From Gammaproteobacteria bacterium (GTDB lineage Bacteria > Pseudomonadota > Gammaproteobacteria > Pseudomonadales > Pseudohongiellaceae), in assembly GCA_030654835.1 (NCBI GenBank), contig JAURWS010000029.1, forward strand, positions 25,705 to 89,704: DNA of 64,000 nt, read 5' to 3'. Positions 1 to 9,611 of this stretch are shown in pieces. The notes under the pieces are model-generated. The model was given only the letters and a program-made list of their open reading frames with translations. It did no database searches and had not been told where the DNA came from. Numbering within the stretch: position 1 is the first letter of the stretch; each line of letters starts with the position of its first letter. A program made the translations under genes and the position numbers.

Positions 1-954
1 AAAATCATGGCAGTTGCTGATGACCACCAACTCATCAGCCTCGTGTAGCTGCGCCAATGCCTGCAGTTTCTCTCGCACCCACTCTGGTGTCCCGCAAATG
101 GCGTGTTTGCGACGCTGCCTGATGAGCGCGAGCTCTTCGTCGTTGAACACATAAGCCCTGGCCTCCTCTACCGATGGAATCGGCCCCGGCTCACCCCGCT
201 CGAGCCCCAATCGCCAGACATCGCGCGTCAAAGCCAAATCTTCAGCTTCGTCCTCACTCGGCGCACAGAGCACAAAGACGCCGACATTGACGCACGGCTC
301 GGGGCATTCCCGCGACGGTTGGAAATTTCGACGGTACAAGCCAGCCAACTCATGACTCTCACGCGGATTCAGAAAATGAGCCACGGAATAGCACAGCCCC
401 AATTCAGCGGCATAGAGCGCGCTCTGTTCGCTGGAGCCAAGCAACCAGAACTCAGGTAGCTCGTTGACCCGAGGCGTCGCTTTGACTCGGGAGAAACTGG
501 CAGTCGCCGGCCGTTCGCCAGAGACAAAGGCGCGCAGATCCTGCAGCTTATTGAGGAAATAATCCACGCCGATCGGCGACCCATAGGCGAGTGCCTGTGC
601 GGTAGGCCCGTCGCTGCCAGGCGCCCGGCCTACGCCGAGATCGACTCGCCCCGGGTAGAGTGTCTGCAGCAACAGGAAATTTTCCGCAACCTTGTAAGGG
701 CTGTAATGCATGAGCATGACTCCCCCGGATCCCACACGGATATTCCTTGTCTCCGCCGCGATGCGGGCGAGCAACACTTCGGGAGAACAGCCAGCAAAAC
801 TGTCTGAACCGTGATGCTCTGCCACCCAGAACCGCGAATACCCCAGCTGCTCGACATGACGTGCAAGCTCAATGCTCTCGGCCAGCGCCTGCGCGGCAGT
901 ACCGCCGCTGCGAATGGGCGACTGATCGAGAACACTGAGCCTGACGAGGGCCAT
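1..954 (-). CDS. LLM-class flavin-dependent oxidoreductase (C-terminus cut by window edge)
   Basis: The minus-strand frame is open from an ATG at 954 to base 1 with no stop, giving 318 codons of a protein that continues outside the window. It reads MALVRLSVLDQSPIRSGGTA and later has FWVAEHHGSD, VGSGGVMLMHYSPYKVAENF and YPGRVDLGVGRAPGSD. These are hallmarks of the bacterial luciferase-like 'group 1' oxidoreductases (relatives of E. coli YhbW), which use reduced flavin in a TIM barrel. The substrate cannot be read from sequence. The start lies 3 nt after the stop of the DUF4399 gene, so the two are probably cotranscribed, with a weak AAGG just before the ATG. The family call is firm; the physiological role is unknown. 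Confidence 0.88.
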   Translation of the reverse strand, partial: MALVRLSVLDQSPIRSGGTAAQALAESIELARHVEQLGYSRFWVAEHHGSDSFAGCSPEVLLARIAAETRNIRVGSGGVMLMHYSPYKVAENFLLLQTLYPGRVDLGVGRAPGSDGPTAQALAYGSPIGVDYFLNKLQDLRAFVSGERPATASFSRVKATPRVNELPEFWLLGSSEQSALYAAELGLCYSVAHFLNPRESHELAGLYRRNFQPSRECPEPCVNVGVFVLCAPSEDEAEDLALTRDVWRLGLERGEPGPIPSVEEARAYVFNDEELALIRQRRKHAICGTPEWVREKLQALAQLHEADELVVISNCHDF

Positions 955-957
955 ACC

Positions 958-1389
958 TTATTGCACGGTAATGGTGATTTTTTCAGAAACAACAGGAGGA
1001 TTGTGTGGGGTGTGCATATGGTCACCGAGGATCAGCTGCAGCGTGTGCTGACCGGGAGTCAATGTCAGCGTAGTCTGAGTCTGACCGCCACCGAAATGGG
1101 TCACCGCAGTGCCCAGCGGCGCATTCATATCCGGCAGAGCTGCACCGTCAACTAGCAGGTGGTGGTGCCCTGTATTGTTTGTCTGCACGCCGGCCGGAGC
1201 AACGCCCATGCCCTGCAATCCAAACACTACGTTGAATGTCTGTGTAACCGTCGCACCATTTTGTGGTGACACGATGTACAGCTTTGCACCCTCGGGTGAT
1301 GCTGTTTGATCCGCCGTCTGGGCGACGAGCAGTGAGGACATGGCAATGGCCGCTGTCGCTACAAGAATCTTCGAAAACATTTTCTTCAT
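958..1389 (-). CDS. Exported DUF4399 family protein
   Basis: The product has 143 residues. It starts at MKKMFSKILVATAAIAMSSL, a Sec signal peptide with likely cleavage after VAQT. I chose this ATG over one 33 nt upstream because GGAG lies 7 nt before it. The mature part has the DUF4399 pattern: YIVSPQNGATV, then FGLQGMGVAPAGV, TGHHHLLVDG, HFGGGQTQTTLTL and LGDHMHTPHNPPV. The histidine-rich stretches (TGHHH, DHMHTPH) suggest possible metal binding in the periplasm, but no member's function is known to me. It lies immediately upstream of the flavin oxidoreductase on the same strand, with a 3-nt gap, and is probably the first gene of that pair. Confidence 0.85.
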   Translation of the reverse strand: MKKMFSKILVATAAIAMSSLLVAQTADQTASPEGAKLYIVSPQNGATVTQTFNVVFGLQGMGVAPAGVQTNNTGHHHLLVDGAALPDMNAPLGTAVTHFGGGQTQTTLTLTPGQHTLQLILGDHMHTPHNPPVVSEKITITVQ

Positions 1390-1655
1390 ATACAACTCCA
1401 GAAAGTGACCAGCCATGAACAAGGCTGGAAATTGAAAACCGCAGGAACGAAGTCCCTGAGTTATTCTGCTTTAAAGGGCAGCCCAATGCCAGCCTGTACG
1501 CTTCGAACTCTCACTGAACACCAGACAAGAGCGCCCGCTCGATACTGGCTGGCATCGATAAGGTTGAACATGATATAAGCCAACGACAGCCTGCGACGAG
1601 CCTCCAACCGAGGATCGCTGCTGACCAAAACAACAAGAATGAGAGGTTGCCGCAG

Positions 1656-3554
1656 ATGGTGAAGACTCGTCAGGACATACTCCCTTCAACGCCGCTGGCG
1701 GCGCCATTGATAGAATCCCTTGCGAGTGTCGAGGCATTTGAGAAGACCCCGCAGAGCACTCGATTCCCTCACACCAACACCTATGAGCTGTTGCAGGAAA
1801 GTGGCCGCATGTTCGCCACCGAACCGGCACTCGAATTTCTGCTCGCTGGTCGGCGCGATGAATTGGCACAGACAGTCACTTTCGGCGAGCTGGCCCGCCA
1901 GATCACGAGCACCGCCAACCTGCTGCACTCACTCGGCCTGCAACCGTCTGAGGCGGTATCGATTCTGCTGCCCATAATGCCGCAGAGTCATCCTGCCATC
2001 TGGGGAAGCCAGGCGGCAGGCATCGCGAATCCGATCAACCCCATGCTCGAAGCAGAGCATATCGCCGAAATCGTCGATGCGGCTCAGGCCAGAGTCATTA
2101 TCTGCCTGGGCCCCTCTGAATATTCGGACCTCTGGCAAAAAGTCCTGAAAATACTCCCCCGGGTCAACTCGGTGCATACATTGCTTGTCGTGCAGCAACC
2201 CGGTTTCACCAAAGCTATGCCTGACGATCTGCAAATCGCCGGACTGCGCATACTCGACTACAACAGTGCCATCGCAGAGCAACCAGCAGACCGCCTGGTC
2301 AGTCAACGACAGTTCTCGTCCGAGCAGATCGCCGCCTATTTCCACACCGGTGGCACCACCGCGCACCCCAAGATCGCCCAGCTGACCCACGGCAACATGG
2401 CATTCCTCGGGCAGCTGATGCGGGTCTATACGGCCCACCTGCCCCGCCACACCATTCTCTGCGGCCTGCCCCTGTTCCACATCTACGGGGTCATCATTCA
2501 GGGCATCGCGGCGTTCAGCATCGGCTATCGCGTCGTGCTCCTTACGCCCGCAGGATTCCGCAGCCAGGAGGGCATGAAGAACTTCTGGCACCACATCGCC
2601 CGCTTCAGAGTGCGCGGATTCTCGACTGTGCCCACGGTGCTGATGGCGCTGTCGCAGATTCCCGTGGGCAATGAAGACATCAGCTCGCTGACCAGCATCA
2701 ACTCAGGGGCCGCACCACTCTCGCCAGCGTTCGAGCACAGCTTCGAGAAACAATTCAACGTGGCCGTTGCCAATGGATATGGCATGACGGAAACCACAGC
2801 ACTGATCTCCAGGGCGCCCTCGTGGCAACCACCCGGCAGTGTGGGCATGCGGCTCCCTTATTCGCAGATTCGCGTTGTGCATCTCGATCGCGGACAGGTT
2901 ACGCGGGAATGTGAACTGGGAGAGAGCGGCGTCATTCTGGTAAAAGGACCACAAGTGTTCCATGGCTACAAGGACCCGCGCGACAACAGCGGTGCCTGGA
3001 TTGAAGACGGCTGGTTCAATACCGGTGACCTTGGTTATCTAGATGGTGATGGCTACCTGTTCCTCTCCGGACGCGCGAAAGATCTGATCATCCGTGGTGG
3101 GCACAACATCGACCCGGCCATCATCGAAGAGGCTCTGCAGGCTCATCGTTGTGTCGCCAGTGCGGTCGCCGTCGGGCAACCCGACGCTTACGCAGGCGAG
3201 CTACCGGCGGCCTTTGTGGTTTTGCGAGCGGGCGCGGACTGCAGCGAGGAGGAATTACACGCGTACTGCGAAGAACACATCAAAGAACGCGCCGCGATAC
3301 CGCGCCGCATCGAGATCATTCCAGCACTTCCGTTGACGGCGGTCGGCAAGATCTACAAGCCGGCATTGCGTCAGCGCATCTCGGAAACCACCATCAGGGA
3401 AGTGCTCACAGAACAACAGATTGAAGCCACGGTCAGCAGCAGTTTCGACAAGCAACGCGGGCTGGTCATCCGCATCGAGGTAGCAGCAAGGGCTCGGCAG
3501 GCGGCCGCTGAACATCTGCTGGAGCCCTTCGCGCTGAACATAGATTTCGTGTGA
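1656..3554 (+). CDS. Acyl-CoA synthetase (AMP-binding, ANL superfamily)
   Basis: The product has 632 residues and should activate a carboxylic acid to its acyl-CoA through an acyl-adenylate. Visible motifs are the phosphate-binding loop YFHTGGTTAHPK (about residue 230), GYGMTETT (about 375), and the hinge and adenylate region DGWFNTGDLGYLDGDGYLF followed by GRAKDLIIRGGHNIDP. The catalytic lysine is in LPLTAVGKIYKPALR near the C-terminus. The GGHNIDP variant and the length fit a proteobacterial subgroup annotated as acyl-CoA synthetases of unknown chain preference. A TTG at 1647 would lengthen it by three residues, but GAGAGG ends 9 nt before the ATG at 1656, so that ATG is preferred. The gene is convergent with the exported-protein cluster at 3579-7845. 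Confidence 0.92.
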   Translation: MVKTRQDILPSTPLAAPLIESLASVEAFEKTPQSTRFPHTNTYELLQESGRMFATEPALEFLLAGRRDELAQTVTFGELARQITSTANLLHSLGLQPSEAVSILLPIMPQSHPAIWGSQAAGIANPINPMLEAEHIAEIVDAAQARVIICLGPSEYSDLWQKVLKILPRVNSVHTLLVVQQPGFTKAMPDDLQIAGLRILDYNSAIAEQPADRLVSQRQFSSEQIAAYFHTGGTTAHPKIAQLTHGNMAFLGQLMRVYTAHLPRHTILCGLPLFHIYGVIIQGIAAFSIGYRVVLLTPAGFRSQEGMKNFWHHIARFRVRGFSTVPTVLMALSQIPVGNEDISSLTSINSGAAPLSPAFEHSFEKQFNVAVANGYGMTETTALISRAPSWQPPGSVGMRLPYSQIRVVHLDRGQVTRECELGESGVILVKGPQVFHGYKDPRDNSGAWIEDGWFNTGDLGYLDGDGYLFLSGRAKDLIIRGGHNIDPAIIEEALQAHRCVASAVAVGQPDAYAGELPAAFVVLRAGADCSEEELHAYCEEHIKERAAIPRRIEIIPALPLTAVGKIYKPALRQRISETTIREVLTEQQIEATVSSSFDKQRGLVIRIEVAARARQAAAEHLLEPFALNIDFV

Positions 3555-3578
3555 GGCGCGCAGCACTCCTCACAACAT

Positions 3579-4775
3579 TCAGAGCGGCCCGGTCCTGACA
3601 CTGAAACCCGCACTGGTCTCGCGCAGGATGCTGCGTTCATTGACGATGCGGACCTTTTCACGGCTGGGCTGATAGATCTGATCCCCGGTGATGACGAGCT
3701 GCCTGGCGATCTCGAAGAGGCGCTCGGCCTGCTCCGTGTCACCAAGCCTTTTATAGGTGGTGCTCAGCGCTAGATAGAAATCCGGCTCGGCATCCTTGCG
3801 CCGAATCGCGTCGCGGTAGTGATCTCTGGCCTGCTCAAAATTCTGTTCGGCAAACGCCAGATTACCCAGATTGTAGTGATAGTAGGGGTTCTTGTTGTTG
3901 AATCGCTCCATGGCTTCTGCATAACGCTCGGAGGTCTCGATGTCGCCCTGCTGGAAATAAAATTTTGTCAGATTGTTGATTGCAGTGCCGTTGGTCTTGT
4001 CCAGATCGAAGGCCATGCGGTAGGAATACTCGGCGAGCGATTTATCATTGTTCTTGCTGAAGGCAGTCCCGATATTGCTCCACACCAGGGACAGCGTGGG
4101 ATCGACCCACAGTGAGTTCCGCAGATAGCCCAGAGCCCGATCAACATCTCCTGCTATCAGACTCTCGACACCAAGATTATTGAAATACAGCGCTCGCGAA
4201 TGCAGATCACTCACAGTGTTCGCCGTGAGTTGCTGCAGCGTGATCTCCGGTGTGAAATCGACCACATAGGTGGTGCCACCTCCGAAGCGCCCGATCGCGT
4301 TGATGTGCTGGCTGAGCACGAGCAACTCCCCGCGTCGATCCCAGCGCGGCCTGACCTTTACCGTCTGAAATTCGGCATCCACACCGAGGTGGCGCGCCAT
4401 GGCGATGTAGAGACTGACAACCGAGAGGCAATTGCCCTGACGATCCTGAAAGGTCTCGATAGCCGTGCGAGTCAGCAGATCGTCGTATTGCAGATTGAGA
4501 TGATCGGGGCCGAACAGTAATTCCTGGAGGCGCTGCACAATCTCCGGACCACTGCTGCGATTGGTGACCTCACGGTCAAGGAAATCAACAATCTCCTGAT
4601 TGAGTGCCAGCGTGTCGATCTCCGGAAACGCATCGGCCGTCTGCGGCAGAATCTGTGACTCCAGCGCGATGTCGCGGGAAAATCCCAGATCCAGAGGAAT
4701 CATGACGCAGCCGGGGACAATGATGCTGAGCATCATCAGCATCAACCAGAGCAATGCCGCAGCAGTCCTCACCAT
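3579..4775 (-). CDS. Putative lipoprotein with transglutaminase-like domain and TPR repeats
   Basis: The product has 398 residues. The N-terminus is hydrophobic and ends in IIVPGC, a plausible but imperfect lipobox, so the protein may be a lipoprotein. Residues about 110-190 look like a transglutaminase-like (papain-fold) domain with an intact possible triad: Cys in RQGNCLSVVSLYIAMARHLG, His in LVLSQHINAIGRFG and Asp in TYVVDFTPE. The rest is a run of TPR helices (ARALYFNNLGVESLIAGDVD, SLVWSNIGTAF, YHYNLGNLAF, DFYLALSTTYKRLG). The substrate is unknown. It begins 8 nt after the stop of the 4783-6216 gene and is the last of three collinear exported genes. Confidence 0.75.
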   Translation of the reverse strand: MVRTAAALLWLMLMMLSIIVPGCVMIPLDLGFSRDIALESQILPQTADAFPEIDTLALNQEIVDFLDREVTNRSSGPEIVQRLQELLFGPDHLNLQYDDLLTRTAIETFQDRQGNCLSVVSLYIAMARHLGVDAEFQTVKVRPRWDRRGELLVLSQHINAIGRFGGGTTYVVDFTPEITLQQLTANTVSDLHSRALYFNNLGVESLIAGDVDRALGYLRNSLWVDPTLSLVWSNIGTAFSKNNDKSLAEYSYRMAFDLDKTNGTAINNLTKFYFQQGDIETSERYAEAMERFNNKNPYYHYNLGNLAFAEQNFEQARDHYRDAIRRKDAEPDFYLALSTTYKRLGDTEQAERLFEIARQLVITGDQIYQPSREKVRIVNERSILRETSAGFSVRTGPL

Positions 4776-4782
4776 GATTCTG

Positions 4783-6216
4783 TCACAACCGGGACGGCGT
4801 TGACCGCCCCGCCTTATCTACCTTCATGAATTCATAACGCCCGCGCGAAAAATCCAGCTCGCCGTTCAGTGCCGAGCGAAAAAGCGCGACCCAGGCAGCA
4901 TGACGCGCAGCATTGGCGGTACTGCTGCCGAGCCCTTCGAAATCGGTGCGTCCTTTCAGCCGGAAGCCATCCGGCCCCCAGATGTCGACATGCTCAACCA
5001 CCTGCGTTGCCGATTCATAACGGTAGACCACCGCCGCCTGGGTGCGCGCTATCCGCACGCTGTCCGCCTGCAGAAAGCGCACTTCATACTCCGTCGCAAA
5101 TTCTGTATACGCATCCCGTACAAAAAAGTTCACCTCGGTGTCGATGATTACACTCTTGCGGACATCGAGACGCTGCACATACTTGAATGGCTCGGTATCT
5201 ATCCTGATCAATTCGACACCGGCGTCGGTGTCCTCAAGCGCCGACGAAATCCTTACCCGGCTTCTTTCATCGATATCGACAACGGCATCGGAACCGATAA
5301 TCTCCGAGCGCGCGGCGAAATCGAAGCTCGCCTTCCACGTGCCCACGTCCTCGGCAGGAAGGCTGAAACGCTGGCCACCGGCATCCTGCAACCACAGGCG
5401 ATCACTCTCGAAAATCAGCTGAACAAGCTCATTCTTAAAGACCGCATCCTCGCCGAATGCTATTCCACCGGGCACAATAATTTCGGGAATGGTCGACGCT
5501 TCAAACTCATCTCCCAGTCCCTCTTTGAGGAACACCTCGGGCTCACGTGAGGACAGTCTGCGAGCGTCCCGGCTCTCTGGATTGAGCACGGAAGCACTGC
5601 CCCGCCGCAACTGTTCCCCCAACAGCTGAAACTCGGTGACCGCACCGGCATAATCGCGGGCAGCCTCGGTATCGACGACGAAGCGCTGCCCGGCAGTGGC
5701 ATACAACCGCCCGGCCTGCTCGACTTGCTGCGGTCGAATGCCGACAGCCCGGCCATTCGACAATGCGGTCCGCAACGACTCGATCAGCTGAGCATCCTCG
5801 ACATGCCAGCTGATGAAGACTCGCTCCTGTGCCGAGGCGTCAAGCCAGACATCATGGAACTGTGCGAAATCAGGGGATTCCTCCAAAACAGGCGCCGCAA
5901 CGCTGCCGGGCAACCAGGCAAGTGCGCCAATCTCCCCGCGAGCAAACGCAGCCTCCCATTCCAGTAATTCCGGGGTCAAGGGCAATCGCAACGGGGGCAA
6001 ATCTGCCAGCGCACCCAGACGGGGACGACGCGGCTCGGTGTTGGCCACTTTCGGAACGTTCAGGTTATAAGCGACATCGAAACCGGCGTCATGCAACGCC
6101 GTGCTCACGCTCTCCAGCAAGGGGTTAACAGGGCTGTCCGCATCGAGCACGTCAGCCCGGGAAAACCCGGTCGCCAGAAGCAGGCCGAGCGATATCAGCA
6201 ACCACATACGGCGCAT
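4783..6216 (-). CDS. Exported protein of unknown function
   Basis: The product has 477 residues. A signal peptide, MRRMWLLISLGLLLATGFSRA, is followed by a soluble, acidic, probably beta-rich protein. I recognise no catalytic motif. AGGAGG lies 7 nt before the ATG at 6216, which settles the start. The C-terminal third reads like a presequence-free beta domain (YTEFATEYEVRFLQADSVRI, VYRYESATQVVEHVDIWGPD). It sits between an M-like peptidase relative upstream (40-nt gap) and a transglutaminase/TPR protein downstream (8-nt gap), so the three products probably act together in the periplasm. Any more specific role would be guesswork. Confidence 0.7.
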   Translation of the reverse strand: MRRMWLLISLGLLLATGFSRADVLDADSPVNPLLESVSTALHDAGFDVAYNLNVPKVANTEPRRPRLGALADLPPLRLPLTPELLEWEAAFARGEIGALAWLPGSVAAPVLEESPDFAQFHDVWLDASAQERVFISWHVEDAQLIESLRTALSNGRAVGIRPQQVEQAGRLYATAGQRFVVDTEAARDYAGAVTEFQLLGEQLRRGSASVLNPESRDARRLSSREPEVFLKEGLGDEFEASTIPEIIVPGGIAFGEDAVFKNELVQLIFESDRLWLQDAGGQRFSLPAEDVGTWKASFDFAARSEIIGSDAVVDIDERSRVRISSALEDTDAGVELIRIDTEPFKYVQRLDVRKSVIIDTEVNFFVRDAYTEFATEYEVRFLQADSVRIARTQAAVVYRYESATQVVEHVDIWGPDGFRLKGRTDFEGLGSSTANAARHAAWVALFRSALNGELDFSRGRYEFMKVDKAGRSTPSRL

Positions 6217-6255
6217 GTCGGTGCCTCCTGGGAATAACCATATGGTTGATGGGAA

Positions 6256-7845
6256 TCATGGTGTCGTCGACGCGCAGGGATCGAAAATCAGTCCCTGCTC
6301 GGCGCTGCTCAGTTTGGTGCTCAGGGCAGTCACCCATTCAGGGACTCCCCAGAAATGCATCGGCCGGGCCAGCCTCACGATATATCCACGTGCCGTATCG
6401 AAGCGGCCTGCCGCGATCGCGTAGTCTATCGCCTGTTCCATGACATAGGTGTCGGCGGCCAGCCGCGCGAAGGCCTTGCGCTGATAGACCTCACCCTCCT
6501 GCCAGCTCTGTCCTGGCAACAGAAACAGCCGCGCGTAAGAAAGATTGACCTCCGCAGAATCCGGCTGTCGACTCAGCACAGTTGTGAAGGCATTACGCAT
6601 GGCATCCTCCATCTCCCGCCGTTCTGCCTCCGTATAGCCGCGCTCGCAGTTGCCGAGTTCGGTGTCCAGATACTGTCCATAGTCGAGCAGCAACTGCGGA
6701 TCACTCTCCTGCGTGGTCAGTGCCCGCACATACAGGGCGCGCAGATCCGTTGCCACGGTGTCGGGATCAGATGCGGAGCTATCGAAAGCCTGCATGCGAA
6801 TGGCGTCGGCAAGTCCGGAATAGGCCCGGCCAATGGACGTCTGCGCTTGCGTCAACGAGCCAAACAGCGATTGTGACTGCCCCAACCGACCCGCGTACAG
6901 CGCCAGCTCTCCGAAGGCCAGAGTCAGCGCCTCCGCATTGACTTCTTCCGCGTCGAGTTCATCAAGAGGACTGAGCGCAACCACTGTACGCTCCGGATCG
7001 CCTGCTTCCAGCACTGCCTGCAGATAGCGCAAATACTCTCCAGCAAGTCGATTGGGAGACGCATCGAAGGCCTGATCGAAAGCGAAGCGTTCCGTGCGCC
7101 CCTGTTGCAAGAGGGCCACATAATTGCGCAACTGCTCGCGACGATCGGTGAAGCCTTCCACCTCATGGGCATGCAGCAGAAACTGCATGAACAGCCCCGC
7201 CTTGTAATTGGCGATCTGGATGACTCTGGGCGAGGAAAGCGCGCTGTCGTCATAGAGCAGAGCCTCCAGCCCCAGCATGTCATTGAAGGTAATGGCGCGG
7301 TCCATATCTTCAGTAGACAACTCACGCAATTCGGCCACATCAGACTGTACGCTCAGACGACTGAGATAGTGCGCCATGCCCTCTTCGTACCAGCGCGGCA
7401 TGCCAATCGGCTGGTTGTTGATCAGATAATGGGCCATGTGATGCTGAGCCAGATCCATGGCGGCATCGGACTCGGTCATTGCCAGATAGGCGGCGCGCGG
7501 AGAGGAGGTGTAATAGGCGTTCTCTGGTCCATCGGTGAAGACACGCAGCGCCTGCTCGGTCTCGAACACATAGACATTAGTGGTGAGCGGATCATGTGCT
7601 GCAGCGGCTTGCAGCCCCAGCAGAGTAATGGCGGCCTCGCGCCACTGTTCCAGATCCCGGGCAATGCGCTCGGACTCCCCCCTGGATAGCTGGCTGATGA
7701 CGTGGAAGTTGCCGGTGCTGACTTCGAACCAGCGTTCCTGCAAAAGTGCCTGCGCGGCAAGAGATTCTTCAGAGGGGGCCTGCTGCGCAACAGCGCTCTG
7801 CAGCACGGCGAGCATTGGAATCAGGGCGATCAGCGTGCGCATCAT
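6256..7845 (-). CDS. Exported gluzincin-like protein with degenerate HExxH, plus TPR-like region
   Basis: The product has 529 residues. A signal peptide (MMRTLIALIPMLAVLQSAVA) is followed by WFEVSTGNFHVISQL, a phrase typical of DUF1570/peptidase-MA-like proteins. The zinc site region reads DLAQHHMAHYLINNQPIGMP, then RWYEEGMAHYLS. The spacing of the two outer histidines and the downstream Glu matches a gluzincin, but the catalytic Glu of HExxH is replaced by His (HHMAH). The C-terminal half is helical and TPR-like (AEVNLSYARLFLLPG). GGAG lies 7 nt before the ATG at 7845. It is the first gene of the three-gene exported cluster. It may bind a zinc ion or peptide without hydrolysing it. Confidence 0.72.
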   Translation of the reverse strand: MMRTLIALIPMLAVLQSAVAQQAPSEESLAAQALLQERWFEVSTGNFHVISQLSRGESERIARDLEQWREAAITLLGLQAAAAHDPLTTNVYVFETEQALRVFTDGPENAYYTSSPRAAYLAMTESDAAMDLAQHHMAHYLINNQPIGMPRWYEEGMAHYLSRLSVQSDVAELRELSTEDMDRAITFNDMLGLEALLYDDSALSSPRVIQIANYKAGLFMQFLLHAHEVEGFTDRREQLRNYVALLQQGRTERFAFDQAFDASPNRLAGEYLRYLQAVLEAGDPERTVVALSPLDELDAEEVNAEALTLAFGELALYAGRLGQSQSLFGSLTQAQTSIGRAYSGLADAIRMQAFDSSASDPDTVATDLRALYVRALTTQESDPQLLLDYGQYLDTELGNCERGYTEAERREMEDAMRNAFTTVLSRQPDSAEVNLSYARLFLLPGQSWQEGEVYQRKAFARLAADTYVMEQAIDYAIAAGRFDTARGYIVRLARPMHFWGVPEWVTALSTKLSSAEQGLIFDPCASTTP

Positions 7846-7943
7846 GGACTGGCTCCGAGGGCGGGGACACGCAGAGCGTACTACCGCCTCACAGAGCCTG
7901 GCAAGAGCGCCACTTTCGATGACCGTCCAGTCAACGGCAAGGT

Positions 7944-9611
7944 TTACATATTAGGATAGTTCGGGCCGCCACCGCCTTCTGGCGACACCCACTGAATATT
8001 CTGGGACGGGTCCTTGATATCGCAGGTCTTGCAGTGCACACAATTCTGCGAATTGATCTGGAAGCGCTTGCTGCCGTCGCTCTCCTCTACCACCTCATAC
8101 ACACCAGCCGGGCAATAACGCTGCGCGGGTTCATCGTAGAGCGGCAGGTTGCGGCCGATCGGAATGGTCGGGTCCAGCAGCCGCAAATGACACGGTTGGT
8201 CCTCTGCGTGGTTGGTGTTGGAGAGGAACACCGACGACAGTTTGTCGAAGGAAATCTTGCCGTCCGGTTTCGCATACTCGATGCGCGGTGACTGCGCGGC
8301 GGGTTTGAGCTGCGCGTGATCCGGCGTTCTGTCATGGAATGTCAGCGGGAATTTACCGCCGAAGATATTGTGTTCAATAAACACCAGCGCGCTGCCCAGC
8401 CAGAAACCGAGCTTGTGAAAACCGGCGCTGAAGTTGCGGGTCTTGTGCAGCTCCGTGTACAGACCGGAGGCCTTGAAACGCGTGGCGTACCCGCTCAGTT
8501 CACGATTCACCGGGGCTTGCTCGGGCGCACGCAGGGCGGCGATCAGCGTTTCGGCCGCCAGCATGCCGGACTTCATGGCCGTGTGGCTGCCCTTGATCTT
8601 GGCTGCGTTGAGTGTTCCAGCATCGCAGCCGATCAGCAGGCCACCCGGGAAAGTCATCTTCGGCAACGAGTTCAAGCCGCCCTTGATGAGAGCACGCGCG
8701 CCATAGCTGAGTCGCTTGCCGCCCTGGATGTATTGGCGGATTACCGGGTGCTGTTTGAACTTCTGAAACTCGTCGAAGGGGCTGATGTGCGGGTTGCGAT
8801 AGCCGAGATCCACGATCAGACCCAGCGACACCTGGTTGTTCTCGCTGTGATACAGGAACCCACCGCTGGAACCGGCATAGCTGGCGCCGATCATCGGATA
8901 GCCAGCGGTATGCACCACCAACCCTTCCTTGTGTTGCTCGGCGGGGATTTCCCAGATTTCCTTGAGCCCGAGGCCGTAATGCTGCGGGTCGGAGTCTTTG
9001 TCCAGACCGAAGCGGGCGATCAACTCCTTACCCAGATGCCCACGACAACCTTCGGCGAACACGGTGTATTTCGCATGGAATTCGAAGCCGGGTTCAAAAG
9101 TGTCTTTGTGTTTACCTTCGGCATCCACGCCCATGTCGCCAGTGGCGACGCCTTTGACACTGCCATCCTCGTGATAGAGGATCTCGGCGGCAGCGAAGCC
9201 CGGAAACACCTCGGCACCCAATTCAGTCGCCTGCTCAGCGAGCCAGCGGCACAGATTCCCCAGAGAGATGATGTAATTGCCGTCGTTGTGCATCGGGGTG
9301 GGAACGAACATGCCGGGAAACTTGAAGGCCTTCTCGGGACCGGCGAGATAATAGACATCGTCACCTGTCACTGCGGTGTTCAGCGGGGCGCCACGATCCT
9401 TCCAATCGGGGAACAGCTCGTCTAGCGCCGTGGTCTCGAAGACCGCACCGGAGAGGATATGGGCTCCGATCTCGGAGCCTTTTTCGAGCACACAGACGCT
9501 GATTTCGGTGTCGGATTCTTTCGCCAGCTGCAACAGACGGCAAGCGGTGGAAAGGCCTGCGGGCCCCGCACCGACGATGACAACATCAACTTCCATGGAC
9601 TCGCGTTGCAT
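7944..9611 (-). CDS. Electron transfer flavoprotein-ubiquinone oxidoreductase
   Basis: The product has 555 residues. It passes electrons from reduced electron transfer flavoprotein to ubiquinone at the inner membrane, linking acyl-CoA dehydrogenases to respiration. The N-terminal FAD fold is VDVVIVGAGPAGLSTACRL. The middle has the membrane/quinone region (LGLGLKEIWEIPAEQHKEG, GGLNSLPKMTFPGGLLIG). The C-terminus carries the 4Fe-4S ligands: one Cys in YCPAGVYEV and three in NCVHCKTCDIKDP. Length matches the family. GGGGGAG sits about 10 nt before the ATG at 9611; ATG 9596 is an alternative. The acyl-CoA dehydrogenase at 16529 is a plausible indirect electron donor. No ETF subunit genes are present in the window. 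Confidence 0.96.
   Translation of the reverse strand: MQRESMEVDVVIVGAGPAGLSTACRLLQLAKESDTEISVCVLEKGSEIGAHILSGAVFETTALDELFPDWKDRGAPLNTAVTGDDVYYLAGPEKAFKFPGMFVPTPMHNDGNYIISLGNLCRWLAEQATELGAEVFPGFAAAEILYHEDGSVKGVATGDMGVDAEGKHKDTFEPGFEFHAKYTVFAEGCRGHLGKELIARFGLDKDSDPQHYGLGLKEIWEIPAEQHKEGLVVHTAGYPMIGASYAGSSGGFLYHSENNQVSLGLIVDLGYRNPHISPFDEFQKFKQHPVIRQYIQGGKRLSYGARALIKGGLNSLPKMTFPGGLLIGCDAGTLNAAKIKGSHTAMKSGMLAAETLIAALRAPEQAPVNRELSGYATRFKASGLYTELHKTRNFSAGFHKLGFWLGSALVFIEHNIFGGKFPLTFHDRTPDHAQLKPAAQSPRIEYAKPDGKISFDKLSSVFLSNTNHAEDQPCHLRLLDPTIPIGRNLPLYDEPAQRYCPAGVYEVVEESDGSKRFQINSQNCVHCKTCDIKDPSQNIQWVSPEGGGGPNYPNM

Noticed and set aside
3550..3574. 7-bp hairpin TGTGAGG/CCTCACA between the convergent acyl-CoA synthetase and TPR lipoprotein genes
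   Set aside because: No T-run on either side, and the stem overlaps the stop codon; too weak to call a terminator.
8316..9425. Plus-strand open frame of 369 codons opposite ETF-QO
   Set aside because: It lies wholly inside a gene with clear family motifs and shows none of its own.
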